From NCBI RefSeq assembly GCF_041320595.1, contig NZ_CP166625.1, forward strand, positions 2,119,501-2,183,500: 64,000 nucleotides of DNA. Reading direction: 5' to 3'. The notes beneath the pieces were generated by a model. It saw only the letters and a list, made by a program, of their open reading frames with translations. It did no database searches and was not told the DNA's origin. The number at the start of each line of letters is the position of its first letter. Position 1 is the stretch's first letter. Of the stretch, positions 1 to 7,304 are shown piece by piece. A program made the position numbers and the translations under genes. The DNA comes from Pleomorphomonas sp. PLEO. Its GTDB lineage: Bacteria; Pseudomonadota; Alphaproteobacteria; Rhizobiales; Pleomorphomonadaceae.

Positions 1-251
1 CCGAAACCGAGCGTCTTTCCAGGATGGTTGAGCGGTCGGTGATCAAGCGGAACGAAGCGCGTGGGAAGATGGGGCTTTCCCCAGATCCTGACGGCGACGT
101 CTATCTCCTTCCCTCCGGCTATTCCCTCGTCAAAGAGGATGGAACGGTCGTGGCGGCCAGCAGCAAGCCAAGCTCCGATGCCGGCACCACTCCCGCGCCG
201 GATCAACCGGCTCAGTCAGGGAAGACTGAGCTCCATCTCGTGAAGGGCTGA
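1..251 (+). CDS. phage portal protein, C-terminal end (partial)
   Basis: This is the last 83 or so codons of an open frame that enters from the left edge (reading frame beginning at base 3). The conserved tail of HK97-type portal proteins is visible: a stretch rich in Arg/Glu followed by RNEARGKMGLSP and then GDVYLLPSGY, the usual end of the portal core, and a low-complexity Ser/Pro/Ala tail. Portal proteins form the dodecameric ring at the capsid vertex through which DNA is packaged. The following genes (protease, capsid, connectors) support the call. The N-terminal part and the terminase genes lie outside the window. Confidence 0.8.
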   Translation, partial: ETERLSRMVERSVIKRNEARGKMGLSPDPDGDVYLLPSGYSLVKEDGTVVAASSKPSSDAGTTPAPDQPAQSGKTELHLVKG

Positions 252-257
252 CCTGAC

Positions 258-617
258 ATGGCAAACATTACTCCTACGGCGATCAATAACGCCGGTAACG
301 AGCTCGCCTGGGCGGCTTCCGCTCCCGCTGGCGACGTCATCATCTACCGCGGCGGCACGCTCGTCGTGGAGTTTCAGAACGGCCATTCGTCCTCGATCAC
401 CGTATCGGCCGCCCCCACGCGGACCACGGCCCAGGTGGAGGGAGTCGGCAAGGTGGACGTTCCGACGCGCAGCCTGGTGCTGGCCGCCGGCGAGCCGGGC
501 ATCTTCGTGTTCACGCCGGATGAGATCTCCGCTTATCGCAACGCCGCCGGCAATCTCCCCATCGCCTACGCCAGCGGCAACGCGGCTCTGACGGTGCGCG
601 CCTTCACCATCAACTGA
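258..617 (+). CDS. small beta-rich phage structural protein, unknown function
   Basis: This 119-residue protein sits 6 bases after the portal gene and 13 bases before the prohead protease. It is rich in short Val/Thr/Ile strands (VIIYRGGTLVVEF, SITVSAAPT) with no Cys or His motif, and looks like a compact beta-sandwich. I do not recognise a named family. Its position inside the head module suggests a head decoration or accessory capsid protein, but that is inference from context only. Confidence 0.7.
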   Translation: MANITPTAINNAGNELAWAASAPAGDVIIYRGGTLVVEFQNGHSSSITVSAAPTRTTAQVEGVGKVDVPTRSLVLAAGEPGIFVFTPDEISAYRNAAGNLPIAYASGNAALTVRAFTIN

Positions 618-630
618 GGGCGCCATCGCC

Positions 631-1680
631 ATGCCGAAGATCATTTCCCCCGATGAGTACCGGGAGAAGCGGAAGGACTTTTGTCGTTCCGATGGCACGG
701 TGCTCAAGGCGGTCGCCTTCAAGGCCCCGCCGAGCTGGGACCCAGAGAAGCGCACGGCGCGCTTCATCATGTCGACCGAGGAGCCGGATCGCGATCGCGA
801 TATCGTCGTCCAGGCCGGCATCGACCTCACCAACTTCCTGAAAAACCCTGTGGCGCTCTATCGCCACTACAGCGAGTTCCCGATCGGCAACTGGTCAGCG
901 CTATCGCTGATCACTGCCGGCCGGCCCAAGCGTACCGAGGGCGATCTCAACTTCCTTGCCGAAGAGGTAGACGAAGACGCCGATCGGTGTGCTCGCCATG
1001 TTGCGGCCGGGTCTCTCAAGGCGGTCTCCATTGGGTTTCTACCGAAGAAGCTCCGTCAGCGAGAACGCGACGAGGATAGCAACTGGCCGGGGTATGAGAT
1101 CACGGAAAGCGAGCTCGTCGAGTGCTCGCTCTGCACCATCCCAGCTCAGCCGGGCGCACTCGCCAAGATGGCGGATCACGATGCCAAGCTTGCCAGACTC
1201 GAGATCGAAGAAGTCCTCGATTCGTGGGCTCTTGACCCGGTCACTAGGCTCCTGACCCCCCGCAAGGATTACGAGGCAGCCTACAAGGTGATCTCCGCCA
1301 AGGCCTTCGCCGACCTCATCCCGAAGGCTGCGGATGAGCCTCCTCCTCCGCCGGCGACCGACGCCAAGGAGGGTGGTGACCAGTCCAGCGAGGCTGGAGT
1401 CGCTGCGAAGGACGGTGGCGAAGAGGACGGCGGCGAAGGCTGCGGTGAGGGCGATGAGCCCGAGATGGATGAGGCCGGCTGCCAGCCCAAGCCGAAGGCC
1501 GAAGATGCCAAGTCTGAGGATAGCCTCGTCCATCGCATCGTGACGGCGATCACGAAGATCCTGAAACCTCAGCCGCCGGAACCGCCGGCGCCTCCCAGCG
1601 AAGCCGATATCGCATCAGCGAAGAAGGCCGCGAACGAAACCCTCCAGCGGCTCAAGGACGCTGGCCTCATCACCGACTGA
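631..1680 (+). CDS. prohead serine protease, HK97 gp4-like (peptidase S78)
   Basis: This 349-residue protein has the S78 protease core in its first 190 residues. It shows VVQAGIDLTNFLKNPVALYRHY with the candidate catalytic His79, and LKAVSIGFLP with the candidate nucleophile Ser133. The family matures the capsid by removing the scaffold-like delta domain from the capsid protein and then itself. The remaining 150 residues are a low-complexity acidic, Pro/Glu-rich tail ending in a short helix, longer than in HK97 gp4 and possibly scaffold-like. The start at 631 follows directly on the upstream gene. Its position just ahead of the capsid gene is the usual one. Confidence 0.9.
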   Translation: MPKIISPDEYREKRKDFCRSDGTVLKAVAFKAPPSWDPEKRTARFIMSTEEPDRDRDIVVQAGIDLTNFLKNPVALYRHYSEFPIGNWSALSLITAGRPKRTEGDLNFLAEEVDEDADRCARHVAAGSLKAVSIGFLPKKLRQRERDEDSNWPGYEITESELVECSLCTIPAQPGALAKMADHDAKLARLEIEEVLDSWALDPVTRLLTPRKDYEAAYKVISAKAFADLIPKAADEPPPPPATDAKEGGDQSSEAGVAAKDGGEEDGGEGCGEGDEPEMDEAGCQPKPKAEDAKSEDSLVHRIVTAITKILKPQPPEPPAPPSEADIASAKKAANETLQRLKDAGLITD

Positions 1681-1713
1681 CCAATCCCGACCGGGCACGA
1701 ACCGAGGGAGACA

Positions 1714-1736
1714 GGGCGCCGAAAGGTGCCCTTTTT
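1714..1736 (+). terminator. terminator-like hairpin between protease and capsid genes
   Basis: Arms GGGCGCC (1714-1720) and GGTGCCC (1725-1731) pair over 7 bp with one G-U pair around a GAAA tetraloop, followed directly by TTTTT (1732-1736). This has the form of an intrinsic terminator. It may attenuate read-through or protect the capsid mRNA 5' end. Confidence 0.65.
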
Positions 1737-1749
1737 CATGGAGACTATC

Positions 1750-3060
1750 ATGATCAAGAAGCTGCGCGCCCGGATCAAGGAGCTGGGCGAAGGTCTGAAG
1801 GCGCTTACCACGAAGGAAGCGCTCGAGCTCGAAGACCTCAAGAAGGTCGGCGAGATCAACACCGAGATCAAGGAGATCGAGGCTCAGATCAAGACCCTGG
1901 AGGAGGCCGAGCAGACCCTCGTCCGGACATCGTCTGCTCCGGCCGATCAGTCGATAGAGCAGCCCAATCAGCAGCCCGCCGTGGTCAAGGACAGGCATGA
2001 CTTCAAGGCCAAGATCGGCCTTCTGGCCATTGCCACGGCGATGGGTGCCAACGGGAAATCCGACCCGCTCGAGGTTCTGCGTAAGGGCGGCTACGGCGGT
2101 CTCGCCGATGAGTTCTCCGCCAGTACCGCTCGTCAGAAGGCTCTGAATGCATCGTCGGCTGTCGGTGGTGGAATTCTCATCCCCGAGAATATGTCGGAAG
2201 AGATCATTGAGTTCCTGCGCCCCCAGACCGCGTTCCTTCGCGGCAACCCGCGTCCCGTACCGATGCCGAACGGCACCTTCACGCAGGCCGGCGGCGCCAC
2301 CGGGGCTTCGGCGAGCTACGGTACCGAGCTTTCCAATGCCGCTGCGACCGAAGAGACCTTCCGCGACATCAATATGGTCGCCAAGGAGCTCAAGGCGCTG
2401 ATCCCGATGTCGAACCAGTTCCTGCAGTTCTCCATTGCTGGCGCTCGCGCCTTCGTGGAGGCGGACCTGCGTCAGGCTCTGACCGAAACCATGGACTCGA
2501 ATATGTTCCGTGGTGACGGCCTCCAGGGGCGACCGCTCGGCCTGTTCAACATCCCCGGCATCGGCTCCAATGCCGCGACAAACTCGACCACCCCGACTGT
2601 GGCCAACATCGATAGCGATCTCCGCAAGGCGATCAACTATCTTACCACGCGCAATGTATCGCTGCAGTCGGCGGCATGGGTGATCGGCCGCCGCACGATC
2701 GGCTACATGGAAGACCTTCGCGATGGCAACGGCAACTTCGTATTCCCGACGCTGCAGGCCGCGAACCCGACGCTGAAGCGTATCCCGGTGCTCGACACCA
2801 CGAACCTGCCCGAGAACCTGGGCGCCGGTAGCAATGAAGGTGTCATCGCCCTCATCGCCTTCGGCAACGTGTTGTTCGGCGAGGCTTCCTCGCTCGAGTT
2901 CCGCGCCTCCGATCAGGCCGCCTACTACGACGCCGGCGGCACCATGCGGTCGGCATTCCAGCGCGGCGAGACCCTGATCCTCGGCCTGATGCAGCACGAT
3001 GTCGCGCTGCGCCATCTGCCGGCGGTCCACACCCTCACGGCCGTCAAGTACGGCGGCTGA
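1750..3060 (+). CDS. phage major capsid protein, HK97 fold
   Basis: This 436-residue protein has an N-terminal Lys/Glu-rich coiled-coil delta domain (about residues 1-65), a linker, and then an HK97-type capsid body. Recognisable segments include GGILIPENMSEEIIEFLRP, the E-loop-like region rich in Gly/Ala, ELKALIPMSNQFL, ALTETMDSNMFRGDG and the C-terminal FGEASSLEFRASDQA. The protein forms the icosahedral shell and is expected to be cut by the upstream protease. I chose ATG 1750 because it has GGAG 6 bases upstream. The longer GTG 1726 and ATG 1738 starts lie within or just after the terminator-like hairpin and are unlikely. Confidence 0.93.
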   Translation: MIKKLRARIKELGEGLKALTTKEALELEDLKKVGEINTEIKEIEAQIKTLEEAEQTLVRTSSAPADQSIEQPNQQPAVVKDRHDFKAKIGLLAIATAMGANGKSDPLEVLRKGGYGGLADEFSASTARQKALNASSAVGGGILIPENMSEEIIEFLRPQTAFLRGNPRPVPMPNGTFTQAGGATGASASYGTELSNAAATEETFRDINMVAKELKALIPMSNQFLQFSIAGARAFVEADLRQALTETMDSNMFRGDGLQGRPLGLFNIPGIGSNAATNSTTPTVANIDSDLRKAINYLTTRNVSLQSAAWVIGRRTIGYMEDLRDGNGNFVFPTLQAANPTLKRIPVLDTTNLPENLGAGSNEGVIALIAFGNVLFGEASSLEFRASDQAAYYDAGGTMRSAFQRGETLILGLMQHDVALRHLPAVHTLTAVKYGG

Positions 3061-3102
3061 TGATCAACGCCTGATCTGATCAGGCAAAAGGAGCGCAAAA
3101 TC

Positions 3103-3480
3103 ATGAGCGATGAAAAGTTGGTCTCGGTGCGGTTCGTGAAATGCCACGGCCCGTACATGCCGGGCAATGTTGCCGGGTTCGACCCGAAGATCGCGCAGGC
3201 CCTCAAGGACAAGAAGATCGCCGTCGACCCCACCGAAACGGCGGATTCTACTGCCCCCGTCGAGGAAAATAAGGCCAAGCCGCCCAAGCCGCCGCAAGAG
3301 CCCAAACCTACCGTCAATCCCGACGACGTCGAGATCCCGGAAGGGTGGGGCGATGAGCACCACCTCCAGCAGATCGCCCTCGCCAAGAAGCTCAAGCCCG
3401 ATGAGCCGAAGATGGATAAGGCGCGGGCGATCGAGATCATCACCACCGAAATCGAACGCCGGAAGGTCAACGAGCAGTGA
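3103..3480 (+). CDS. small phage head protein with Pro-rich linker, unknown function
   Basis: This 125-residue protein has a short N-terminal beta segment of the type KLVSVRFVKCHGPYMPGNVAGFDPK, often seen in small proteins after the capsid gene. A Pro/Lys-rich linker (about residues 45-75) follows, then a C-terminal helical segment PKMDKARAIEIITTEIERRK that could be a HeH/SAP-like helix pair. A good AGGAG-type ribosome site precedes ATG 3103. The location between capsid and connector genes suggests a head or head-tail accessory role. No biochemical role can be assigned. Confidence 0.7.
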   Translation: MSDEKLVSVRFVKCHGPYMPGNVAGFDPKIAQALKDKKIAVDPTETADSTAPVEENKAKPPKPPQEPKPTVNPDDVEIPEGWGDEHHLQQIALAKKLKPDEPKMDKARAIEIITTEIERRKVNEQ

Positions 3481-3511
3481 CACTGCCGCCAGCCGGAGAT
3501 CAGGAGAAGTC

Positions 3512-4015
3512 ATGAACCCGAAATTCCACAATGGCGGTGCCTATTGCCGTTCCGCCTTCGTGGCGATCAACAAGACCGCCACTGCTGCTGGCACTGGTGA
3601 TGCCACGGAAGTCGATGGCGCCTGGGTTGACCGCAAGCCGTCCGATGCCGGCGCCTTCATGTCGGCGAAGCTCGTAATCGCGTATACGGCTACGCTGGCG
3701 GCGACGAAGACGCTCGCCATCGCTGCGCAGTTCCGCGATGCCACGGACTCCTCTGGCACCAGCGCTGACGACTATGGTGACGCCATCGCCTCGACGGTTG
3801 TTGCTACCGGTCCTGCCGGCGGCGGCACGGTGACTGGCACCGTGGAGGTCGATGTAGACCTGGCCGCGGCCCGCGAGTTCATCCAGGCGCAGGTTACCCC
3901 CGATTTGAACGCCTCTGGTACCGATACCGTCGAATGGTCGGCTGTGTTGCTGCTGTTTGGCACTGATCGCCAGCCGATTACTCAGGCCATCGACAGCGTC
4001 AAGTCCTGGGAGTGA
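3512..4015 (+). CDS. phage structural protein, possible head decoration, unknown
   Basis: This 167-residue protein starts at ATG 3512 with AGGAG at 3502-3506. An open frame extends further upstream (to 3167), but it overlaps the previous gene and lacks a ribosome site. The sequence is Ala/Thr/Val-rich and beta-type, with repeated strand-turn segments (KLVIAYTATLAATKTLAIAAQF, GTVTGTVEVDVDL) and WSAVLLLFG near the end. It lies between the capsid and the connector genes and is probably a virion component. I do not recognise a specific family. Confidence 0.7.
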   Translation: MNPKFHNGGAYCRSAFVAINKTATAAGTGDATEVDGAWVDRKPSDAGAFMSAKLVIAYTATLAATKTLAIAAQFRDATDSSGTSADDYGDAIASTVVATGPAGGGTVTGTVEVDVDLAAAREFIQAQVTPDLNASGTDTVEWSAVLLLFGTDRQPITQAIDSVKSWE

Positions 4016-4105
4016 TTTCGGCGCATGGGCTTCCGCGCTGAAAGAAGGCGGGTGGGGCGGTCGGCGCTCCTATCGTCCCACCCGCTGAATATCGGAGATC
4101 AGATC

Positions 4106-4735
4106 ATGCTCGACATCGAAGTCACCACGGCGCCTACCACGGATGCCGAGTTCGATGTGCTCTCCGTTGATGCGCTGCGCCGCCACATGCGCGTCGCGAG
4201 TTCCAGCGCCAATGTGCTGGCCGACTGTGAAGACGCGATCAAGGATACGGTCGCTTCTCTCGGCGGGCGTAGCGGGGTTCTCAATCTCACGATCCTCCCG
4301 ACGACATATGCCCTCTACCTCCCGGCATTCCCCAACGGGGTGATCGACCTGCCCTATCCGCCGGTGCGGTCCATCACGTCGATCGTCTACAAGGACTCCG
4401 CGGGAACCGAGCAGACGCTTTCCTCCAGCGCCTACACGCTTCGCCGAGGCAGCATCGAGGCGGAGATCTTCAAGCGCAGCGATGTCGACTGGCCGTCGAC
4501 AGATCCGGATGATCCCCGGGCCGTGAAGATCACGTTTGCCGCTGGCTACTTGGCAGCCGATGTACCTGACAACCTCAAACGACTCGTCAAGCTGATCGCA
4601 GCGGCCTGGTACGAGAACCGGGAAGCCGAGTTCATTGGTGGTTCCGGGAATGCCTCGGTCCCGCAGAAGATCATCTTCGGCTTCGATTTCCTCGTCACGC
4701 AGCTTCGCCGGCCGCTACCCTTTGGAGAAGGCTGA
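4106..4735 (+). CDS. head-tail connector protein, HK97 gp6 / phiE125 gp8-like
   Basis: This 209-residue protein carries the typical connector layout. Helices open with LSVDALRRHMRV and are followed by EDAIKDTVASLGGRSGVLNLTILPT, then the conserved LPYPPVRSITSIVYKDSAG and the C-terminal ITFAAGYLAADVPDNLKRLVKLIAAAWYENRE. This family forms the ring docked under the portal. ATG 4106 is preferred because GGAG lies 8 bases upstream. A start at 4025 would add 27 basic residues not typical of the family. It overlaps the next gene by one base. Confidence 0.85.
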   Translation: MLDIEVTTAPTTDAEFDVLSVDALRRHMRVASSSANVLADCEDAIKDTVASLGGRSGVLNLTILPTTYALYLPAFPNGVIDLPYPPVRSITSIVYKDSAGTEQTLSSSAYTLRRGSIEAEIFKRSDVDWPSTDPDDPRAVKITFAAGYLAADVPDNLKRLVKLIAAAWYENREAEFIGGSGNASVPQKIIFGFDFLVTQLRRPLPFGEG

Positions 4736-5082
4736 TGCGCAGCGGACGTAACCGGGCTGAGGTGCAGATCCTGCACATGCAGGAAGGCACTACTGATGAG
4801 TACGGGGTGCCTGCGACTACCTGGCCAGTGTTCATTGAGGCCAATGCCAGTGTCTTCATCAAGCGCGGCGGCGAGCAGTTCAAGAATGGCGTCTCCTACA
4901 GCGCCGATACGGCCGTGTTCACGTTCCGCTATGAGGATGTCGACGGCATCAACAGCACGATGCGCATCAACTTCGATGGCCAGCTCTACGAGATCAAGTC
5001 CATCCTGCCGGATCTGATGAAGCATGAGAGCACCATCGTTGATGCCGTGATCTACAACGCCCAGCAAGGCGGGACGCCATGA
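4735..5082 (+). CDS. head closure / head-tail adaptor protein
   Basis: This 115-residue protein matches the size and layout of the phage head-tail adaptor (SPP1 gp16 / HK97 gp7-like) superfamily. It opens with RSGRNRAEVQILHMQEGTTDEYGVPATTWPVF, continues with strands around a Tyr/Phe-rich VFTFRYEDVDGI, and ends DGQLYEIKSILPD. It starts within the stop codon of the connector gene (TGATG), so the two are probably translationally coupled. It would close the DNA-filled head before tail joining. Confidence 0.8.
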   Translation: MRSGRNRAEVQILHMQEGTTDEYGVPATTWPVFIEANASVFIKRGGEQFKNGVSYSADTAVFTFRYEDVDGINSTMRINFDGQLYEIKSILPDLMKHESTIVDAVIYNAQQGGTP

Positions 5083-5474
5083 GCGCCATCACCATCACAG
5101 TTGACGTTCTCAAGGCCAATGCCGGCGTCGCCGCGTTGGTTGGCACCAAGATCTCTGTCAAGGATGGCACCCCAACGGCAGCCCCATCTAAGATCGAGGT
5201 CGAGGAGGTAAACGAGGACGAGGGATACATGCTATCCGGCGCCTCTGGGTTCCCGCAGACAAGGGTGACGGTCAGTTGCATCGCATCATCGCCGTCTGTT
5301 GCCCGCCAAATCGGCAAGGCGGTCAAGGCCGCTCTGAACGATTTCACCGGTGTGATCGGGACCTATTGGGCGAACTTCCAGAAGGAAGGCACGGAGTACC
5401 CGGATAGCAACGATGACCTCACGATCTTCCGCCTGATGATCGATTACAACCTCGACTGGAAGACCAATGGCTAG
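5079..5474 (+). CDS. tail terminator / completion protein, DUF3168-like
   Basis: This 131-residue protein opens with a short helix and VAALVGTKISV, continues with SKIEVEEVNEDEGYMLSGASGFPQTRVTVSC and a helix SVARQIGKAVKAALNDF, and ends in an acidic strand region. This order fits the DUF3168 / SPP1 gp17-like tail completion family, which caps the tail tube at the head-tail joint. It overlaps the upstream gene by 4 bases and the downstream gene by 8 bases, as expected for a coupled operon. Confidence 0.75.
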   Translation: MSAITITVDVLKANAGVAALVGTKISVKDGTPTAAPSKIEVEEVNEDEGYMLSGASGFPQTRVTVSCIASSPSVARQIGKAVKAALNDFTGVIGTYWANFQKEGTEYPDSNDDLTIFRLMIDYNLDWKTNG

Positions 5475-5937
5475 CGGGCTCACCGGAGACAAGGATCTGC
5501 GCGCCGCATTGCGCCGCATGGCCGATGAGATGGCCAGCAAGGGCCTTGATGCCGCCATGGTGGCATCGCTGGAGCCCATGAAGGAAGCGACGGTGGCGAA
5601 TGCCACCAGGCTTAGGGTGCCCGGGCCGACGCCAAGAGGTGGCCATCTGGATCAAGGCGTCGCGGTTGTCCCGAAGTCGAGGAGCAGAGCCAAGCGGATC
5701 TACTGGCTCACCTTCGCCAAACGTGCCCGCAAGATCGCCCATCTGGTCGAGTACGGCACGGCGCCGCACTGGCAACCCAACTATCGCGGCGGCTGGATGC
5801 ATCCTGGTGCCCGGCCCAAGCCGTTCGCCCGCCCTGCCTTTGAGCAGAACAAGGAAGAGACGCTTTCGCGCCTCGGCCGGTTCGCATGGCAGATCCTTAG
5901 GCTCTCAATGGTTGGAGGCGCTAGGACGAGACGATGA
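5467..5937 (+). CDS. HK97 gp10-like tail/neck protein
   Basis: This 156-residue basic protein opens with an N-terminal helix pair (LRAALRRMADEMASKGLDAAMVASLEPMKE). The diagnostic segment follows: IAHLVEYGTAPHW, WMHPGARPKPFARPAFEQN. That segment characterises the HK97 gp10 family of minor tail/neck proteins found between connectors and the tail tube gene. Exact function in the family is not well settled. It may take part in head-tail completion. Confidence 0.85.
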   Translation: MASGLTGDKDLRAALRRMADEMASKGLDAAMVASLEPMKEATVANATRLRVPGPTPRGGHLDQGVAVVPKSRSRAKRIYWLTFAKRARKIAHLVEYGTAPHWQPNYRGGWMHPGARPKPFARPAFEQNKEETLSRLGRFAWQILRLSMVGGARTRR

Positions 5938-6170
5938 GACGCAAGCTCTCTACGGCGATCCCCGCCGATCAAGACATCACGGCCCAGACCACAACGCCCG
6001 CCCCTCCGGCGGGCGAAGTTGTCTCTGGCCTACCCGAATGCGGAATGACCGAGGGCCGTTGGTCAGGTCTCCCGCACTGGAGCTGCAGCAAGTGCGGCTT
6101 CGAAACCCTCGTCCAAACCGAAGCCGACCGGCACATGAATGCCTGCTCGGCGACCAAACCTGGAGGTTGA
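5934..6170 (+). CDS. small putative zinc-finger protein in the tail module
   Basis: This 78-residue protein overlaps the previous gene by 4 bases (ATGA). Its C-terminal third carries a compact Cys51-X2-Cys54-X12-His67-X3-Cys71 pattern in a C2HC zinc-finger layout, preceded by a Pro/Ala linker. Nothing else in the protein is recognisable. A single zinc finger in the middle of virion structural genes is unusual. It could bind nucleic acid or simply be structural. It ends only 4 bases before the tail tube start codon. Confidence 0.7.
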   Translation: MRRKLSTAIPADQDITAQTTTPAPPAGEVVSGLPECGMTEGRWSGLPHWSCSKCGFETLVQTEADRHMNACSATKPGG

Positions 6171-6174
6171 GATC

Positions 6175-6618
6175 ATGGTTGCCACTCAGGGCGTCATCGC
6201 GAAAGGTATGAGCTTCAAGGTTGGTGATGGCGGCACCCCCACCGAAGTCTTCACGGCAATCGCCGACGTCACCAGCATCAAGATCAGCGGCCGCCAGGCC
6301 GATGAGATCGAGTTCACCCACCTTCTTTCCGATATGAAGGAGTTCAAGCCCGGTTTCGTCGACCCTGGCTCGATCGCGCTGTCGCTGCAGTTCAACCCGG
6401 CGATTGCGACCCATGACAGCGCCACCGGGGTTGAGTCGTGGCTGGCCAGCGGCGCCATGAAGAACTTCAAGGTCGTGTTCCCCTCCACCGTCGGGAAGAC
6501 GCTGTCCGGTGTTGGTTTCGTGAAGTCGAACGAGATCTCCGGCGAGGCCAGCGGCAAGATTACCGGTGAGTGCACGTTCCGCCTCTCCGGCCTCACGACG
6601 TGGGGTGATTCAGCGTGA
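6175..6618 (+). CDS. major tail (tube) protein
   Basis: This 147-residue protein has the small beta-barrel layout of siphophage tail tube proteins. It includes the telltale ISGRQADEIEFTHLLSDMKEF, FVDPGSIALSLQFNPA and the closing ITGECTFRLSGLTTW. ATG 6175 is chosen because GGAGG at 6162-6166 lies 8 bases upstream. The frame extends to 6139 but without a ribosome site. Many copies form the hexameric rings of the tail tube. Confidence 0.88.
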   Translation: MVATQGVIAKGMSFKVGDGGTPTEVFTAIADVTSIKISGRQADEIEFTHLLSDMKEFKPGFVDPGSIALSLQFNPAIATHDSATGVESWLASGAMKNFKVVFPSTVGKTLSGVGFVKSNEISGEASGKITGECTFRLSGLTTWGDSA

Positions 6619-7043
6619 CCAATCCGGAAGCCCAACTCACTGGCGTCGTCGACTTCCCGGAAGCCGGCGACAACGTCTATCTCAAGCTTACCACGGCAGA
6701 CTTTCTGCAAGTCCAGGCGCGCTTCGGCGAAGATTGGATGCAGAAGGTCAATCACGGCTTCGACAAGTTTGATTTCGACGTTCTCACTGCTATCGCGGAA
6801 CTCGGCGGTAAGAGGGGTGGCAAGTCGCAGAAGATCAATATCGGCGGCATCGAAAACCTTACCCTTATCGATCTCCGCGATAAACTCCGCGACGCCTATT
6901 TCTATGCCTACTGCGGTCGGTCCTTCATGGAACAGGTCGAGTTCGCCTTCAAGGCACAAGCCGATGCGGCAGCCAAGGGCGAACCTGACGACGAGGACGA
7001 CGACGGTTCCCCCCGGAACCCGGAGGCTTCGTCGGAGCGCTAA
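6615..7043 (+). CDS. tail assembly chaperone (G-like)
   Basis: This 142-residue acidic protein starts with GTG 6615, overlapping the tail tube stop by 4 bases. It has a beta/helix core (VYLKLTTADFLQVQARFG, VLTAIAELGGKRGG, IENLTLIDLRDKLRDAYFYAYCGRSF) and ends in a disordered acidic tail. Size and place between tail tube and tape measure fit the lambda gpG class, which coats the tape measure during assembly. A C6 run near its end (7009-7014) lies where a -1 shift would join it to the next open frame. Confidence 0.8.
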   Translation: MTNPEAQLTGVVDFPEAGDNVYLKLTTADFLQVQARFGEDWMQKVNHGFDKFDFDVLTAIAELGGKRGGKSQKINIGGIENLTLIDLRDKLRDAYFYAYCGRSFMEQVEFAFKAQADAAAKGEPDDEDDDGSPRNPEASSER

Positions 7044-7303
7044 GGGCTCAGGCATTCCGGGCAGGATTACATCCAAACGAGTTCTGGGATCTCGCCCCGT
7101 GTGAGGTCCTGGCTTTCATCTCCGCATCAACGCGCCGTCGCCTCGAGGAAGCCTGGGCAATCGCGTGGTTGCAGCGGATCGATGCCGACAAGTTCCCGAG
7201 ACGCGCATCCGACCTATTCCCTGGCTCTGGCGGCGAAAAGCCTATGAGCGCAGAGAAGATAGCGCGCGTCCTCGACAAGGTCTTTGGCACCAAGGGGGCG
7301 TGA
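7013..7303 (+). CDS. tail assembly chaperone extension (T-like), made by probable -1 frameshift
   Basis: From 6989 to 7303 the -1 frame relative to the G-like gene is open and codes for a coherent sequence: FRAGLHPNEFWDLAPCEVLAF, RRLEEAWAIAWLQRI, ending KIARVLDKVFGTKGA. The segment GLHPNEFWDLAPCEV resembles the gene-transfer-agent-type tail assembly chaperone family. No ATG, GTG or TTG lies ahead of this conserved part in the frame, so independent translation is unlikely. A -1 slip at the C6 run would give a 229-residue fusion, matching the lambda G/GT arrangement. The frame closes one base before the tape measure ATG. Confidence 0.75.
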   Translation, partial: PEPGGFVGALRAQAFRAGLHPNEFWDLAPCEVLAFISASTRRRLEEAWAIAWLQRIDADKFPRRASDLFPGSGGEKPMSAEKIARVLDKVFGTKGA

Positions 7304-7304
7304 C

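Noticed and set aside
7284-7304. TTG start for the tape measure gene
   Set aside because: It lies inside the frameshifted chaperone frame. ATG 7305 follows a G-rich ribosome site and suits the family.
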